64,000 nucleotides of DNA from Spodoptera frugiperda (Eukaryota; Arthropoda; Insecta; Lepidoptera; Noctuidae). The position numbers and the translations under genes are program-made. Below the pieces are notes generated by a model that worked only from the letters and a program-made list of their open reading frames with translations, was not told the DNA's origin and searched no databases. Positions 12,456 to 23,700 of the stretch are shown here, piece by piece (the first letter of the stretch is position 1; each line of letters begins with the position of its first letter). The stretch covers positions 3,052,501-3,116,500 of the forward strand of contig NC_064231.1 in the NCBI RefSeq assembly GCF_023101765.2. Reading direction: 5' to 3'.

Positions 12456-12970
12456 TTTACTCTCTCCTCGATATCTTTAGATATGAAATCTGGACAAACA
12501 ATAAATAACAATTACGCATGATATATTGTAACCTCACAAATATAAACTAAGTCATCGTCCTTGTTAGTCTCGTTACCTATTCTCAAAACATTAATATTAT
12601 TTATCTTATCATGTGTTTTCAGTGAAACTGCACCAATGGTAGGGTGCAAGGCGTGGCGCCGGCCAACCACTAAAGATAAACTTGGTTTACTAATGTACAC
12701 TGCACCGCACATCAAGCTTACCCAAAGACTCTTACAATACAGTTCAAATTGAGCTTTATCACAAAGGTGTTAAGGTTTGAAATTGCTTGGAGTTGTAAGA
12801 TGGATTGAGGTATCTTGATATGCTGTTGTCTACAAGATAGTATTGAATTATGACATGAAACAAAGATATTGTTCTATGTGAAATTTAGCGAAAGTTTTGT
12901 ATATCGGGCAAATGTTTGGTTGATGTGTTTATTTGTTTGATATCCTGGTGTGCGGTCGTGGTGGTCTGTA

Positions 12971-13114
12971 CCCTTAGTACGAGTTTGCTTTACGATGAAC
13001 GAAAACGAAACGAGAGCGTGTTCGGCGCTCTGATTGGTTAGTTCATTCGCGCTGGCCAATTAGAGCGCCGGCCGCTCTCATTTCGATGACTTTAAAGCAA
13101 ACTCATACTAAGGG
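12971..13114. mobile_element. MITE, 144 bp, palindromic
   Basis: Ends CCCTTAGTACGAGTTTGCTT and its near complement AAGCAAACTCATACTAAGGG. The whole element is a long imperfect palindrome, with a second inner arm GGCGCTCTGATTGG / CCAATTAGAGCGCC. A relative lies at 21154-21304. Confidence 0.85.
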
Positions 13115-13250
13115 TTCTGGTTCAGGAGTTTCTTTATTTAATGAGGGGTTCTCTGTTAAGTTTGTAATGTTTAACTTGCAAGTTTTGGGTTTGAGTACGT
13201 TTGTGTTTAAGTTACATAAACCCTCCATAGTTAGAGTAATTAAAATTCAA

Positions 13251-13470
13251 TTGTTACTTAACCTAGTTCTTAGCTATTGTTTTTGGAATTAAATTGTCAC
13301 AAAGGAAAAGTTTAAGTAATCATTAAATGTCTTTGAGTGCGGCAAATACTTATTGCCATACTCAGAGTTATTTAATAGTTACTTAACCCAGTCCTTAGCA
13401 ATTGTTTTCGATACAAAATCGTTACTAAAGAATGGTTTAAGTAATCATTAAATGTCTCCGAGTCCGGCAG
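13251..13470. repeat. Palindromic MITE-like repeat in two tandem units
   Basis: Two direct units of about 126 bases (13251-13375 and 13376-13470) share TTACTTAACC, TTAGCTATTGTTTT or TTAGCAATTGTTTT, and TTTAAGTAATCATTAAATGT. Where they meet they also form an inverted repeat (TTAAGTAATCATTAAAT ... TTATTTAATAGTTACTTAA). A related single unit is at 47395-47492. Confidence 0.65.
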
Positions 13471-13999
13471 ATAGTTTGTTGTATATCATAATGAAAACAG
13501 CATCTCCCAAATTATACGATTTTTTCAAAACTATCACTAGAGTTAGTGTTACAACTGAACACTAAAACTAACTATTCTTTCCAATTTCTAGTCATTAGGT
13601 AAAACCCAGCTCATAAGTCGTTTCTCATTTCCCCAACTCACTATTGTTGTCGGAAGCACTTAAAAACAATAAGATATAACAATTGTTCACGGTTCAAAGA
13701 ATTTTGAGCCTAAAACGTGTGATGTGTGAATGATTGCGTCCTAAATATTTGTGTGCGTGTGTAACTAAGTTGGTTGGTTTCGATACGGTCGAGTTTCGCG
13801 TGATTAGTTGACTACTGAGATGGTTGACTTCCTGACTTCGTTCCGATTTCTTGTTGCAATGTTTCGCTTGTAAACAATATATATGTGATAGAGTGTGTTG
13901 GTTGCTGATGAATAGATGTTAAATCCGATGTTGTTAGTGACTGTTAGAACTTTTATTGAATACAGTACTCAAAATAAAACACAAACCTTCAAGATAAGC
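13471..13999. other. No feature seen
   Basis: AT-rich. It includes a GT-rich stretch (about 13735-13770) but no gene. Confidence 0.5.
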
Positions 14000-14007
14000 G
14001 TACTCCT

Positions 14008-14114
14008 TTTTAAAAGCCCGCCAACGTAACTGTGACTCCTCTGGTGTTGAGGATGCCCATGGGCGGCGATGATCGCTTACCATCAGGTGACCAGTCTGCT
14101 CGTTTAAATCCATA
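14008..14114 (+). mobile_element. Dispersed repeat (family C), 3' fragment
   Basis: Short fragment with CCTCTGGTGTTGAGGATGCC, GGGCGGCGATGATCGCTTAC and CATCAGGTGACCAGTCTGCT. Confidence 0.65.
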
Positions 14115-14393
14115 AAAAATGAGAAGACGTTGCCAGAAAAGTGAAAAAAATACGAGCTTAACGTATTTATTTATCATTAAAATTAAAGTAAATAGCGCAT
14201 TAAATAGGCATAGAACCTTCAGAAAGTTGCTTTTGTACCTTATTACCTGCAGCTCTATTGACAAATACCAATACTGTGAATGTAATAACATACCTAAGTA
14301 CTTCATTCAAGTCAGGTTTAAACCATAACCAAACGCGATACAACTCGAAACACTTAATCAATAACATAACAGCCATTACATAATAAAAACAAA

Positions 14394-14468
14394 ATGGCGG
14401 CACGTTCCTTTAGCGAATTAGATCAAAATCGTGCGCAAGCGCAGATCATGTGGCGCATCTTCCTATAG
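14394..14468 (+). CDS. Candidate small ORF, 24 codons
   Basis: A well-placed start (AAAATGG, matching insect Kozak preference) opens 24 codons, starting MAARSFSELDQNRAQ and ending WRIFL before TAG. The stretch is GC-richer than its surroundings, with a charged, helix-prone composition. I recognise no family. It could be a small peptide, an upstream ORF, the start of an exon, or chance. Confidence 0.2.
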   Translation: MAARSFSELDQNRAQAQIMWRIFL

Positions 14469-14924
14469 CTGTCGTGAACAAGGAACTGTGACTAATTGCG
14501 GCGGATAACCTCGGGGTAATTAGATTGTTCTTACTTACTAGTCGTTACATACACAGAGAGAAAATAATAAGCTGTATTGGAGATTATTTTGTGGGAGGTT
14601 GAAGAGATGTTCTGCTTAGGAATGGAAAGAAGTTAGGGTGAATTTGTGGGTTAGGAAAATTTGTTGAGAAAATTAAGTTTAAAGTTTCTTAATATAAAAA
14701 GGTCGGACTGGAAGATAATGCCAATGGTATTAAAGTCGTCCAATGTACGATTGTGCATAAAGTTTCAATAAATAAAAATAATCAATCTTGTTATACATTA
14801 TCCAAAGCGAATTGGAGACGAAGAGTCGAAGATCAAGCTCAGTGATGACAAATCTCCAGCAGTGAACAGAGAGGAGCTGATTTTTTCTGATAATTTGTAT
14901 CTACATACAATCAATTTTACCCAA

Positions 14925-15073
14925 TGTTCCCAATACCCGATTCCCCAACAACCCTTAAATTCCTAACCCCCAAACTCCGGCAACGCACTTGTAACGCTTC
15001 TGGTGTTTCAAGTGTCTATGAGCACGGTGATTGCTTACCATCAGGTCGTTTACCGGCTTATTCAATAAAAAAA
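14925..15073 (+). mobile_element. Dispersed repeat (family C), 3' half
   Basis: Begins at CCCGATTCCCCAACAACCCT and ends at GTTTACCGGCTTATTC plus A-run. The head is absent. Confidence 0.7.
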
Positions 15074-15711
15074 CAACTCGTACTTATTTGCTGGTTGGAA
15101 ACTAAGAAAATCCGACAGTACCCGAACCATAATTCTAGGTATCCGTCACATATTTGCAATCAACTCAACTAAAAGACTATCATTACAACACATTACAAAT
15201 TGCTTCCCCATTATGCCATAACAGTATGTCACAGAGAATGCTTTCAACAATTAACACACGACTTCAATTGTCTGAGAACACACGAGCAATGCAGTTTGCC
15301 AACAAAAGTTTGCGCATGCTTTGTTGCGAGTATTTTGCGGACATTTCTCAATGGCCATGCTTGACGCACTACACAGCCGTGTGTCGCAATGTTACTGGTT
15401 GATTGTGGATATTAAATTATAGGTTGGGTTAATATAGCGACATATTAATTTATTTTTTATTGTTTTTAGATGTCTCCAGGATATTGCTAAATGATAAATA
15501 AATGATAAATGATATTTATTTCTGTAAATAGATTATAAAATAACACTTTTACACGTCAATCCGTGCTAAATGGAACTATGGCGATCTACTGCAAGACAAG
15601 CTTCGTATACGAAGGTTATCATCTCCTTTTAGTATTTTAGGATTTAGAATTATTTAGGGTTATACCTAATTTTAGTAATAGTTACAGGTGAATTGTAGAT
15701 TATAGTTTAAA
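15074..15711. other. No gene seen
   Basis: The 82-codon plus frame at 15154-15402 has no recognisable domain. Sequence near 15250-15300 repeats ACACACGA and CAATTGTC short words. Confidence 0.45.
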
Positions 15712-15914
15712 AGTGATACCACGACCTCACAGAATACCAACGTGAAGCAACGCTTGTGTTGTGCTTCGTTGAATGAGGTTACCAGAGGCCCAATCTTCCC
15801 ATTCGCGGATTCCCCAATAAACTTTAAATTCATGGATAACTTACTATCCCCTAAAAGATTATTTACTATCAGGTGATCTGTCTGCTCGTTTACCGGTTTA
15901 TACTATAAAAAAAG
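15712..15914 (+). mobile_element. Dispersed repeat (family C), internally deleted
   Basis: Head (GTGATACCACGACCTCACAG, GAAGCAACGCTTGTGTTGTG) joined to the tail (TATCAGGTGATCTGTCTGCT, GTTTACCGGTTTATAC, A-run). The middle with the CCTCTGGTGTTT block is missing. Confidence 0.7.
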
Positions 15915-16429
15915 AATCAGGTTGGTCAGGGGCGCTGCTGCCTGCTCTACCAAATGTGAAGTCCCTTGATGTTGACCTTGATACCCGAAGGAGGAGAGGG
16001 GTGGTGACAAATATTCTACCATGACCTCCATAAGCCTATAAAACATACCAAAAGAACTTATAAACCTATTACGTAGGTCTCAAACGTATTGACGTGACCC
16101 AGATCTAGATTGAACAGGTTTATAATGCTGGCTAAAAATGCGCCACACTGCAGGAGTATTACCTAAGATGACAGAGATGGATGATCTAAGTACGGTAAAG
16201 AAAGAGGGTAAAATTATTATTGATCATAGAAGCTGTCTAGTGTCTAGTTTGTAATGGTTGAGGAAAAGTGTAGATTATATGGGAAAATACAGACTAGGAA
16301 TTTCATAGTTCCTGTTTAGTACCTATTCCTTGAGAAGTAACCTAAAAAGGAAAGGTATTTTAACTAATCGCTTTAGCTATTTATAAAGAACACCAAATTA
16401 TCTGATATTCGTTTCTGCTAGCGGTTTCG

Positions 16430-16580
16430 TGGAATAACAAGTATCCTTAGTGTCAATACAAACTATAATCTACCCTTGTTCCAAATTTCATCCCGATCTC
16501 TTTAGCCGTTTTGACGTGATTGAGTAAGAAACAAATATACACAAACTGATAAACTCACTTTTCACATCTATAATATACTA
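16430..16580 (+). mobile_element. Non-autonomous retroelement 3' tail
   Basis: Shares TATAATCTACCCTTGTTCCA, AATTTCATCCCGATCTCTTT and GCCGTTTTGACGTGATTGAG with the tails at 5072 and 49640. Confidence 0.65.
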
Positions 16581-16785
16581 GCAAACCAGGCGAACTCCGT
16601 TTCGCCACCCATGATTTTCCCTGTTTTCCTGCTTTTATCTTGAGTTTTTTCTTAAATTTTCTTTGCTATAAACCTCATGGAGCCCGAGACCTTTCCAATG
16701 AATGCAAAACCGAGGAAATCGGTTCGTGCGTTCTGGATTTATATCGTCAGGAAGGAAAACCCGACTTATTTTTATATAATAGATT
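16581..16785 (+). mobile_element. Second dispersed tail, directly adjacent
   Basis: AGGCGAACTCCGTTTCGCCA, ATAAACCTCATGGAGCCCGA and ACCGAGGAAATCGGTTCGTG form a block I associate with dispersed lepidopteran repeats. It follows the preceding tail without a gap. A short AT palindrome (ATATTAATATTAATCTATATATATTAATATTA region) follows at 16785-16830. Confidence 0.4.
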
Positions 16786-17126
16786 AATATTTTAGATATA
16801 TTAATATTAATCTATATATATTAATATTACAGATGTGAAAAGTGAGTTTTAGTTCAGTTAAAAAGCCTAAGATTTCGATGATGCTGTTAGTAGTATGAAT
16901 GAAGACACATGGCCTAAAATTAAAACCTCCTTATTGAGAAGTCGATCAAAAAATTAAACTCTTTCAAGAACCACATTTACCCATTGCTAAAGCAATTACA
17001 TATGAGTCCAGTATAAAAAAAAGTGTTACTAGACACTAGACAGTTACCGTAACTACGGTATTCCACAACAAAAATAGACGAAACCAGAGAACGAAGGTAA
17101 TAACCTAGAACACGGCACATAATCGG

Positions 17127-17150
17127 ACGTCAGTACGTCAGTACGTCAGT
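17127..17150. repeat. Triple ACGTCAGT repeat
   Basis: Three exact head-to-tail copies of the 8-mer ACGTCAGT. It could be a small minisatellite or a cluster of CRE/bZIP-like half sites. Confidence 0.9.
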
Positions 17151-17329
17151 AGGTGCTACTTAAGATAACCTTGTTGTGGTCGCGACCCACTTGTCTCACC
17201 AGCTTTCCTATCTGCACCACCATTTGTTAGGACAGGCTGTTTAAGATGTTTTGGAGTAGGTGTCTAAGTACTGAACAGCTCGTTCAGTGGTCTCAATTTG
17301 TTCTGTAGGTCTCCAAGTTTATTGCGACT

Positions 17330-17484
17330 ACAAAAGTGTTAAGTTGATGATTAAAGTTTGACAGATTGGATGAGGTTCATATGTAGTTCCACTACTACTA
17401 CTTTGTGATACAAAAGTATTAAGTTGACAGATTGGATGGGCTTCAAATTATATGTAGTACTAGTACTTTGTGATACAAAAATAC
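17330..17484. repeat. Tandem repeat, period about 66 bases
   Basis: GACAGATTGGATGAGGTTCA (17360) recurs as GACAGATTGGATGGGCTTCA (17426), each unit ending in TACTTTGTGATACAAAA. Part of an older unit (ACAAAAGTGTTAAGTTGATG) precedes them. Confidence 0.75.
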
Positions 17485-17565
17485 ACTGGTTTAATTTTTT
17501 TTCAACGTATAGTTTATGTATATCATAATATTTATGGTCTCTACTAAGGACGGTGTCTTCGGGTA

Positions 17566-17738
17566 TCTTACTAATATTATAAATGCGAAAGTTAGACAGT
17601 TTATGTGTTTGAGAATCAGGATGTTTGGAAAATGGGTAAATGCATGGTAGATAGATACAGAATATGACACAGATTATGGTCTGGAATAACAAAGTGGATA
17701 AGCGATGCCGCTGGCAGAAGCTAGTTTAGATATAATTT
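17566..17738 (-). mobile_element. Non-autonomous retroelement 3' tail, minus strand
   Basis: Runs from ACTAATATTATAAATGCGAA (the usual terminal block on the complementary strand) to GCCGCTGGCAGAAGCTAGTT. The 113-codon minus-strand opening 17351-17692 overlaps this and the adjacent tandem repeat and is not a gene. Confidence 0.6.
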
Positions 17739-18079
17739 AACAATACTAACCTTAAGCTAGTGGACAATGCTTGACAGAGCCGCCACCTACTAAGAGCAGA
17801 ATCAATATACAAAAACCTTAATATAAATTGCAATAAATTGCATATGAAAAGTTCATCGACTCGTTCCATTCTTACAATAGGCATATAACATTAATAGCTG
17901 CAATAGATTTCAATCTCATTGCTTACGCATGTCAATAACCTAATTTCTTCAATTGGTATTCAATTTGGTATGAATTGATTTATACTTTGACTAAATCAGA
18001 TCAATTCGTAGTTTACGAAGAGTAAATTAGGACAACTCGGTTTAAATAGGTAATTTGAGGGTTGAGAGCGTTAACTAAT

Positions 18080-18135
18080 GACTATGTGCGTATCCGAAAG
18101 AAAGATTATCCGTAAGAATGCGTAAGCACATAGTC
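18080..18135. repeat. Small inverted repeat
   Basis: GACTATGTGC at 18080 pairs with GCACATAGTC at 18126-18135, with a 36-base centre containing TATCCGAAAG and TATCCGTAAG. It may be the core of a decayed MITE. A GC-rich patch (CACGTCGCCCCGTCTGCGCA) follows at 18181. Confidence 0.6.
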
Positions 18136-18705
18136 CTTTTGATAAATAAAAAATACATATTTTTTAAATTAACTAAAAATCACGTCGCCCCGTCTGCGCA
18201 CGCTGCTCACGATGAAAAGGACACCTCACAGACTCGAAACTAGTAGAGCTTTTAACCGTTAACCGTGAGTTTTAGCTAGTTTAATATGTCTCACAATAGT
18301 TCTTATAAAAATATATATTTTTTATCTTAATATAATTTGAATTCATGTTTAATGGGCATCAATCGGCTCTATATCACATTAGCTTATTAAACATCATGGA
18401 TGAATAGGTGCTACGATTCAAGAATATACATATAAACCTGAACTACTAAATATTTGAATACACGGATCGAACTCGTCGCCAAAACGTGTTGCAATATTGA
18501 TGCAGTCCCCAAAACGAATCGAGGGATGGCCAATGTTTAATGCTAGATGCCTGTCTGGGTTCTATTTGATGGAAACTAATGAATAAATAATATCGAAGAG
18601 AAAGTTCCCAAGAGATTTGTTGTCTACAAATAATATTTCACAAGAAAATTGATCAATAGGTGTTCTAATATTAAAGATTTTGCGAAAGAATAGTTTATTT
18701 TTATG

Positions 18706-18818
18706 GAATAGGAGGTAAACGAGCAGATTAATCACGTGATGAATAGTCAGTGTCACCCATGGACACCCATAACACCAGAGGAGGCATAGGTGCGTTGCTG
18801 GCCTTTTAAAAAAGGAAT
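18706..18818 (-). mobile_element. Dispersed repeat (family C), 3' fragment
   Basis: Reverse-orientation piece with GGTAAACGAGCAGATTAATC, CATGGACACCCATAACACCA and GCGTTGCTGGCCTTTTAAAA. Confidence 0.6.
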
Positions 18819-18917
18819 ACGCTATTTTCTTCAAAGTTTGAAAGTCGTATCTGTTTGGAAATATCACCGACGACAGATTATTCCGCTGTTCAGTTGTAGC
18901 CTACCAACCACCTATAT

Positions 18918-19033
18918 GATGGGGATGGAAGTGCCAGACGACCGATCACCAATTTATGGTAAACAATCATCGCCGTCCATGAACAATCGTAACACAAGGA
19001 AAGTCAAAAGAGCGTTGCCGACCTTTTTCAGTA
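18918..19033 (-). mobile_element. Dispersed repeat (family C), diverged fragment
   Basis: A second reverse-orientation piece about 100 bases after the first, with GATCACCAATTTATGGTAAA, CCATGAACAATCGTAACACA and AAGAGCGTTGCCGACCTTTT. More diverged than its neighbour, so probably a separate and older insertion. Confidence 0.5.
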
Positions 19034-19525
19034 CAATAGGTACTGTTTGATTATTATATATTGATAAGCGAATTGATGAAAGGCTATCATTATGTTCGGA
19101 TGAAATGTTAAATAGGTGATTTTGTATTTAAATGAATAAGTGTGAAGAGCATTTGTGTCGATTTTAATGTTGGTTTTCATTTGATGTTAGTTGTAAGTCT
19201 GTCTAATAATCTGTTTTCAGATAACTTTGTATTTATAGTAAAGTAGAAAGAAAATGTAAATTGTAGTTATTCTAAAAAATCCATGAATAATGATGGTGAT
19301 GATCATGCAATTGTGGACCTTATTGAGGAAAGTTAACAGCACAATTTTCCTGATAGGATACTTTAGTTACAACATCAAGCAATGTTTTGTACGTTATTAG
19401 TCAGATTTAATAGGGACAAGCCAGAGGCGGGTCTTTATTAAACTCTGCTACTACTCATATTGAAGGTTTTCAATGACTACAAAACTGAAGCAATATCGCA
19501 TAATATGTTAACTTTCTCGGTTATA

Positions 19526-19526
<1 letters not shown>

Positions 19527-19576
<50 letters not shown>

Positions 19577-19586
19577 GAGAGAGAAT
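19527..19586. repeat. (GA)n microsatellite
   Basis: About 36 bases of uninterrupted GA, followed by an interrupted GACAGAGAGAAAGGGAGAGAG stretch. Confidence 0.95.
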
Positions 19587-19899
19587 TATACATTTAGCTA
19601 TATAAGAAAGACTTATGATCTATCAGACAGAATTAAAAATATTACAAATTCAGACATAGTATCAGATATAATAAAAATTAAAGGACAAAAATCTAAAGAC
19701 GAGTGATCAAACAATAACGCAAGTTAAATTATAAAGTCAAATTACTAAGTAGATCATGGTTTAGCAAGAGTTTATGTTTGGCTTGAGGCTCAACTGCAAC
19801 AAGGGATTGTCCATTGCACTAATATTCAGTAAATGTTAAAATAAATCAGGCTGGCCCAGCCCACTATATTAATACGAAATTCCTGTTTATTTTATTATG

Positions 19900-20280
19900 C
19901 ATTGGAACAATTTGGAGCGTGGGACACTTGGAACATTTTGCGTGTAATAGATGTTTTGTACCCGCCTCGTGTCGCTGGATAAGGTAACCTATTATGTTTT
20001 AAATGTTCCTCGTGCGAATTTTCTTACGCAAATGTCCCCAGTAGGAAAGTTAGGTTATGTTGCCGTTGTCACGTGTTTTGGCTTCTATGTTCTAGTAATG
20101 GGTTTGTGACGTCACTATGTAGGTTGGTTGCAGAATTTTGTGCTTCGTTCTAACTAGTTTTCTTGTTCGTTCATGTTAGATGGTAGTGTTTGGTGGTGTT
20201 GTAGTGATATAACGTACCTAAATAGGTTCTGGTTCATCCGATTTCGGTACTTGTGTTCACGTAATAGCGGCGGTTTTAGG
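19900..20280. promoter_or_regulatory. Patch with E-box and CRE-like sites
   Basis: Repeat-free sequence with somewhat higher GC than its surroundings. It contains TCACGTGTT (E-box, about 20070) and GTGACGTCAC (a full CRE palindrome, about 20107). No open frame. It lies about 1 kb before the duplication. The role is inferred. Confidence 0.2.
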
Positions 20281-21153
20281 TTTAACAAATTTAATATTTA
20301 ACTTGACTACGTAAAGAAACTTATATATCTTTAATCAAGCAATCAACAATGAAATCATCGTATTTTGAATTTATTTTGTATGTTCAATTCATATATAAAT
20401 CACAACAATAAAAAAAAGCTTTACATAAAAGTTAAACAAAGTTTTGACCGTCCTGATAAGAGATGGCGCCACTGACGCGTGCAGCTGCTATAGTGGCATG
20501 CGGCACTACTCTGTATTCTAAAAATAAACAACGAAAATAATGTACTCCTTGACTAAAAAGGAACAGTATTTTTTAAATACTCGTGTTTCTTTTAAATCAA
20601 AATGGAAAATAATTTGAATAATATAATGGATTTGATGTGATGATGAATTACGTGTAGAGAGAACATTTTGACTAAAATAATCTAAAAACTAATAATTGAT
20701 TGAAAAGCGTAGTCATCATCAACAACTTGTGATGGTCCACTCCTCCTAGACTATGGCCTATATAAATTAATATTACTGCTAAACTATGGACTATTAACAT
20801 GAAAATATTATCAAAGTAAAACTTAGATACAAACAAAGATTTATCAAAAGGAGGTTATTAATAAACCAGGCAGAAGGAAATCCATACATCACCAAATACA
20901 GAACGCTCCATAAATGTAGGTAATTAGCAGAATGTGAACGGCAAATCACAATGTCGACCGATCCAGTTTATATGCTTTATTGCAATCCTTCAATCATAAG
21001 AAGGTATCCATAATAGGCCCACTATTCCTACTACTGTTACAATATCGTCTTTAAAAGGTAATGTTTCCTCTTTCCTAGTTCATTAACTAAGTAAAGTTTT
21101 TAATGTCCCTTTGAGGTCGTTTCCTTCGATATCAGTGTTGGAGAGAGCAGTGG

Positions 21154-21304
21154 CCTTAGTACGAGTTCGCTTTGCGTTTAAAGTAATCAAAACGAGCGCG
21201 CGTTTGGCGTTCTGATTGGCCGGCTCGAATAAATCAACCAATCAGAGCGCCGAACTCGCTCTCGTTTCGATTATTTTAAACGTAAAGCAAACTCATACTG
21301 AGGG
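21154..21304. mobile_element. MITE, about 151 bp, palindromic
   Basis: Same family as 12971-13114: CCTTAGTACGAGTTCGCTTT at the left, AAGCAAACTCATACTGAGGG at the right, inner arms GGCGTTCTGATTGGCC / CCAATCAGAGCGCC. It ends 26 bases before the start of duplication copy 1 and is not itself repeated at the copy junction (31430). Confidence 0.85.
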
Positions 21305-22179
21305 TACAGATGTCTTATGAACTGTCCCTAGTGTTTGGTTATGATCTCATCTCTGTTAGACTAGAATTAGAAGAAACTGTCCAAATGTATGTTTATTGCA
21401 TATGCCAAATAGTGCATCTCTACCTGCCCACTAGATGACTCTGTCATTAAATAATGTATATTTTTTCTTTTTAACAAGCTTCAATTCAACTTGTTCTTCA
21501 AAATAATCCGTTTTGAGTCCAAGATATTTATTAATCTCGATTTTATAGCGGCGTCTACTAACATAATCAAATTCGCTACATTTTCGAGTGGGTGTGAACA
21601 TAACTGGCGACCTTCAAGGCCCTTGTTAGATGCTTAGGGCAGGTAGGCTTGGGTACCCAATTACAATCTAGGGTTGCACTAAAATTTTCCAAAATAATTG
21701 TTGCTATTTTTTGAATTAGGGATTTTGTTGTATGACACAAAAATGTGCTTATATATAATAATATTGAGTTATAGTTGAATAATTTTCTAATCCAACGATG
21801 TCCCTCATGGCAAACGTGTCGTAATAAATATAACTCAGTTCTAAATGAATAAATTAATTAACTAAATTGTTTCTCTACTTAGCCATATCGATACTTTAAA
21901 TTAAACGGTGTTAATGAAAATACGAGCAAAGTTCAGTGGCCAGTGAACCTAATGCGTCTTTACGACGCAGCCCAGAGGGACCTGCCAGCCAGACGGTACG
22001 AACAAAAAGCCAATTTCATAAAACTATGCACCCGACTGCGGCCCATAACAATAAATGAGCAAACCTCCAGAACCTGATACCTCGCCCGGATATACTTTTC
22101 ACATGTCCTGTGTCAACGCACACGAAATATTCGTCTTCCATTACAAGAATTAAACAACCAATTACTTTAAAACGTTTAC

Positions 22180-22709
22180 TAAAGCAGCAATGGATCAACA
22201 CCAAAAGCAACGCTCGCATCGCTCGAGTACAGTGGTAGAGGAATCTGCAAGTCTACCGCACACATGAACATCCGTGTCGAGACGCGGAGGCTTCGAGTGC
22301 ACACTCGTATAGTTTTACATCGCGCGCCAGTCTGCACCGTGCTGCCGCTCGCGACGCTCGTGTCGTGAGGCGCGACGACGCCGAACCTCCGACATCGCGA
22401 AAAAAGTTTTCGCCCGATACACGAAACTTTCCTAGACTTTCCTTTCAACCCGCACATTGTTGAATTGGAACAGTCTGTTTTGAACCCGGCGAACGCGAAA
22501 AGTGACCTTCTCAAACCGGAATTCGGTATCCTCCGGAACGGGTTTAGTCTCGGACCCCGCCGTGCCAGGACTTTCGTGAAGTGCTAACTTGATTTTCATA
22601 GTGGTGTGTTCAGTGTGAGTGACTGGATTCTACGCTTAACACGGAAGGCCGGACGTTGTCCCAACACATTTAAGGTTGGCTTCAAGTAAAAGTGCTGTTA
22701 AAAATTTCA
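22180..22709 (+). promoter_or_regulatory. GC-rich promoter and candidate 5' non-coding exon, copy 1
   Basis: This is one of the GC-richest blocks in the window, rich in CG dinucleotides, in otherwise AT-rich DNA. It ends in a consensus splice donor, TTCA|GTAAGTATT, with the GT at 22710. A TATA-like TATAGTTT lies at 22308, and initiator-like motifs occur at 22327 (CCAGTC) and 22609 (TTCAGTG). I infer a promoter with a 5' non-coding exon reading rightwards. The transcription start cannot be fixed: TATA-to-initiator spacing is shorter than usual for the first motif, and no well-placed DPE follows the second. The 111-codon minus-strand opening across the block (22179-22514) is probably a by-product of high GC. 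An identical block lies in copy 2. Confidence 0.45.
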
Positions 22710-23629
22710 GTAAGTATTGTTTTAAGTTACAGTTCAAAGACCTCGAAAGTAACTAAAACTATACTCCCAGCAGATAATGTGATTAAAGCAAAAAGTTGCA
22801 AATTGGAACATAATAGTATTATTGGACAAATGTCGTAACAGTCCTTGCCCTTGTCAACACAAAAAGTGCACTAATATTTCCAGCCGACAACTTAATTCGA
22901 CTGTAGACAGCAAAAAATAAGTCGGTCACAGAGCAAACAATATTATTTTATGTTTTGGAAGTAATCAGCAAAATGGACATGCTTTAATCTTGAGCTGACA
23001 ATCAAGAAAATTACGAACGCCATTTAATACATTGGAACTGCAATCAATTTCAATAGTCTCCGTAGCGCTCGTTGCGGTAGAATTTAAAAATAATATTTAG
23101 AAAAGATAAATAAGAAGTTTTCAATTATAAGTAATTGGAATAGGAGCAAAAGTTGGAAGTCAGTGCCCCTTACCGGATCTCTTGCACGTCCGACTTGTGC
23201 AGCTTTTTTCCATGTTTGTATATTCAGGAGGCTCATTCGACCTCAGAGTGTTTTGCATCAATCGAAAGTGCCATGTGTCTGTTAGTCTATTTTGGAGCAA
23301 ACAGATGTGCAAAAAGTGAACCAAAAAACGACTATTGAGCGCTTTGTGAAGTAAAAAACATTGCAGCGTTAACTTTGTTATTTTTTTCTTCGATGCCAAA
23401 TTCGCTCTCGGCACTGCGTTAGTAATGTGCTCTTGTTTTATTTTTAAGTGTAGTGAAATTATTTTTGGCATCTTGATATTCAATGAATGGTAATTCTTTG
23501 ACCTCATGAGAACTTTGACTTTTGTAGAGTTGCCGTTCTAATCGAGATTTGAGTTTTGTTTCAACAGAATTGAGATTAGTCAAGAAATATAAACACATTT
23601 TTGCGTTTCACAAAGTAACATTTTCACAG

Positions 23630-23700
23630 GTCATAATGCCAAGGCCGAGCCTAGCAACGAATAACTTTAGAAATTCTGCGGCACCTATTACAGTAGCCAG
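23630..23700 (+). CDS. Candidate first coding exon, copy 1 (unidentified gene)
   Basis: A 71-base stretch is bounded by an acceptor (ACATTTTCACAG|G) and a donor (GCCAG|GTACTT). Six bases in is an ATG at 23636, followed by 21 codons and two bases of a split codon. The peptide starts MPRPSLATNN and ends PITVA. If the intron were retained, the frame would stop four codons later. With the donor at 22710 it gives a two-exon model with a 920-base intron: non-coding exon, then the ATG exon. I do not recognise the peptide and find no convincing downstream exon in phase, so this may be a real N-terminus, an upstream open frame, or part of a lncRNA. It is moderately GC-rich compared with its flanks. 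Splicing is inferred from site consensus only. Confidence 0.35.

Larger units (their letters stand above)
19034..21153. other. No gene seen before the duplication
   Basis: Apart from the GA microsatellite and the patch at 19900-20280, this is AT-rich sequence without coding potential. Confidence 0.5.

Noticed and set aside
17351..17692. 113-codon minus-strand open frame
   Set aside because: It lies across a 66-base tandem repeat and a retroelement tail and has no recognisable domain.
22179..22514. 111-codon minus-strand open frame in the GC-rich block, also in copy 2 (32285-32620)
   Set aside because: High GC lowers stop frequency, and the segment reads better as a plus-strand 5' exon. Its identity in both copies is not evidence of coding because all nearby sequence is identical too.
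23160..23507. 115-codon minus-strand open frame, repeated at 33266-33613
   Set aside because: No domain, and it lies inside the proposed intron on the opposite strand. The one difference between copies changes an amino acid.
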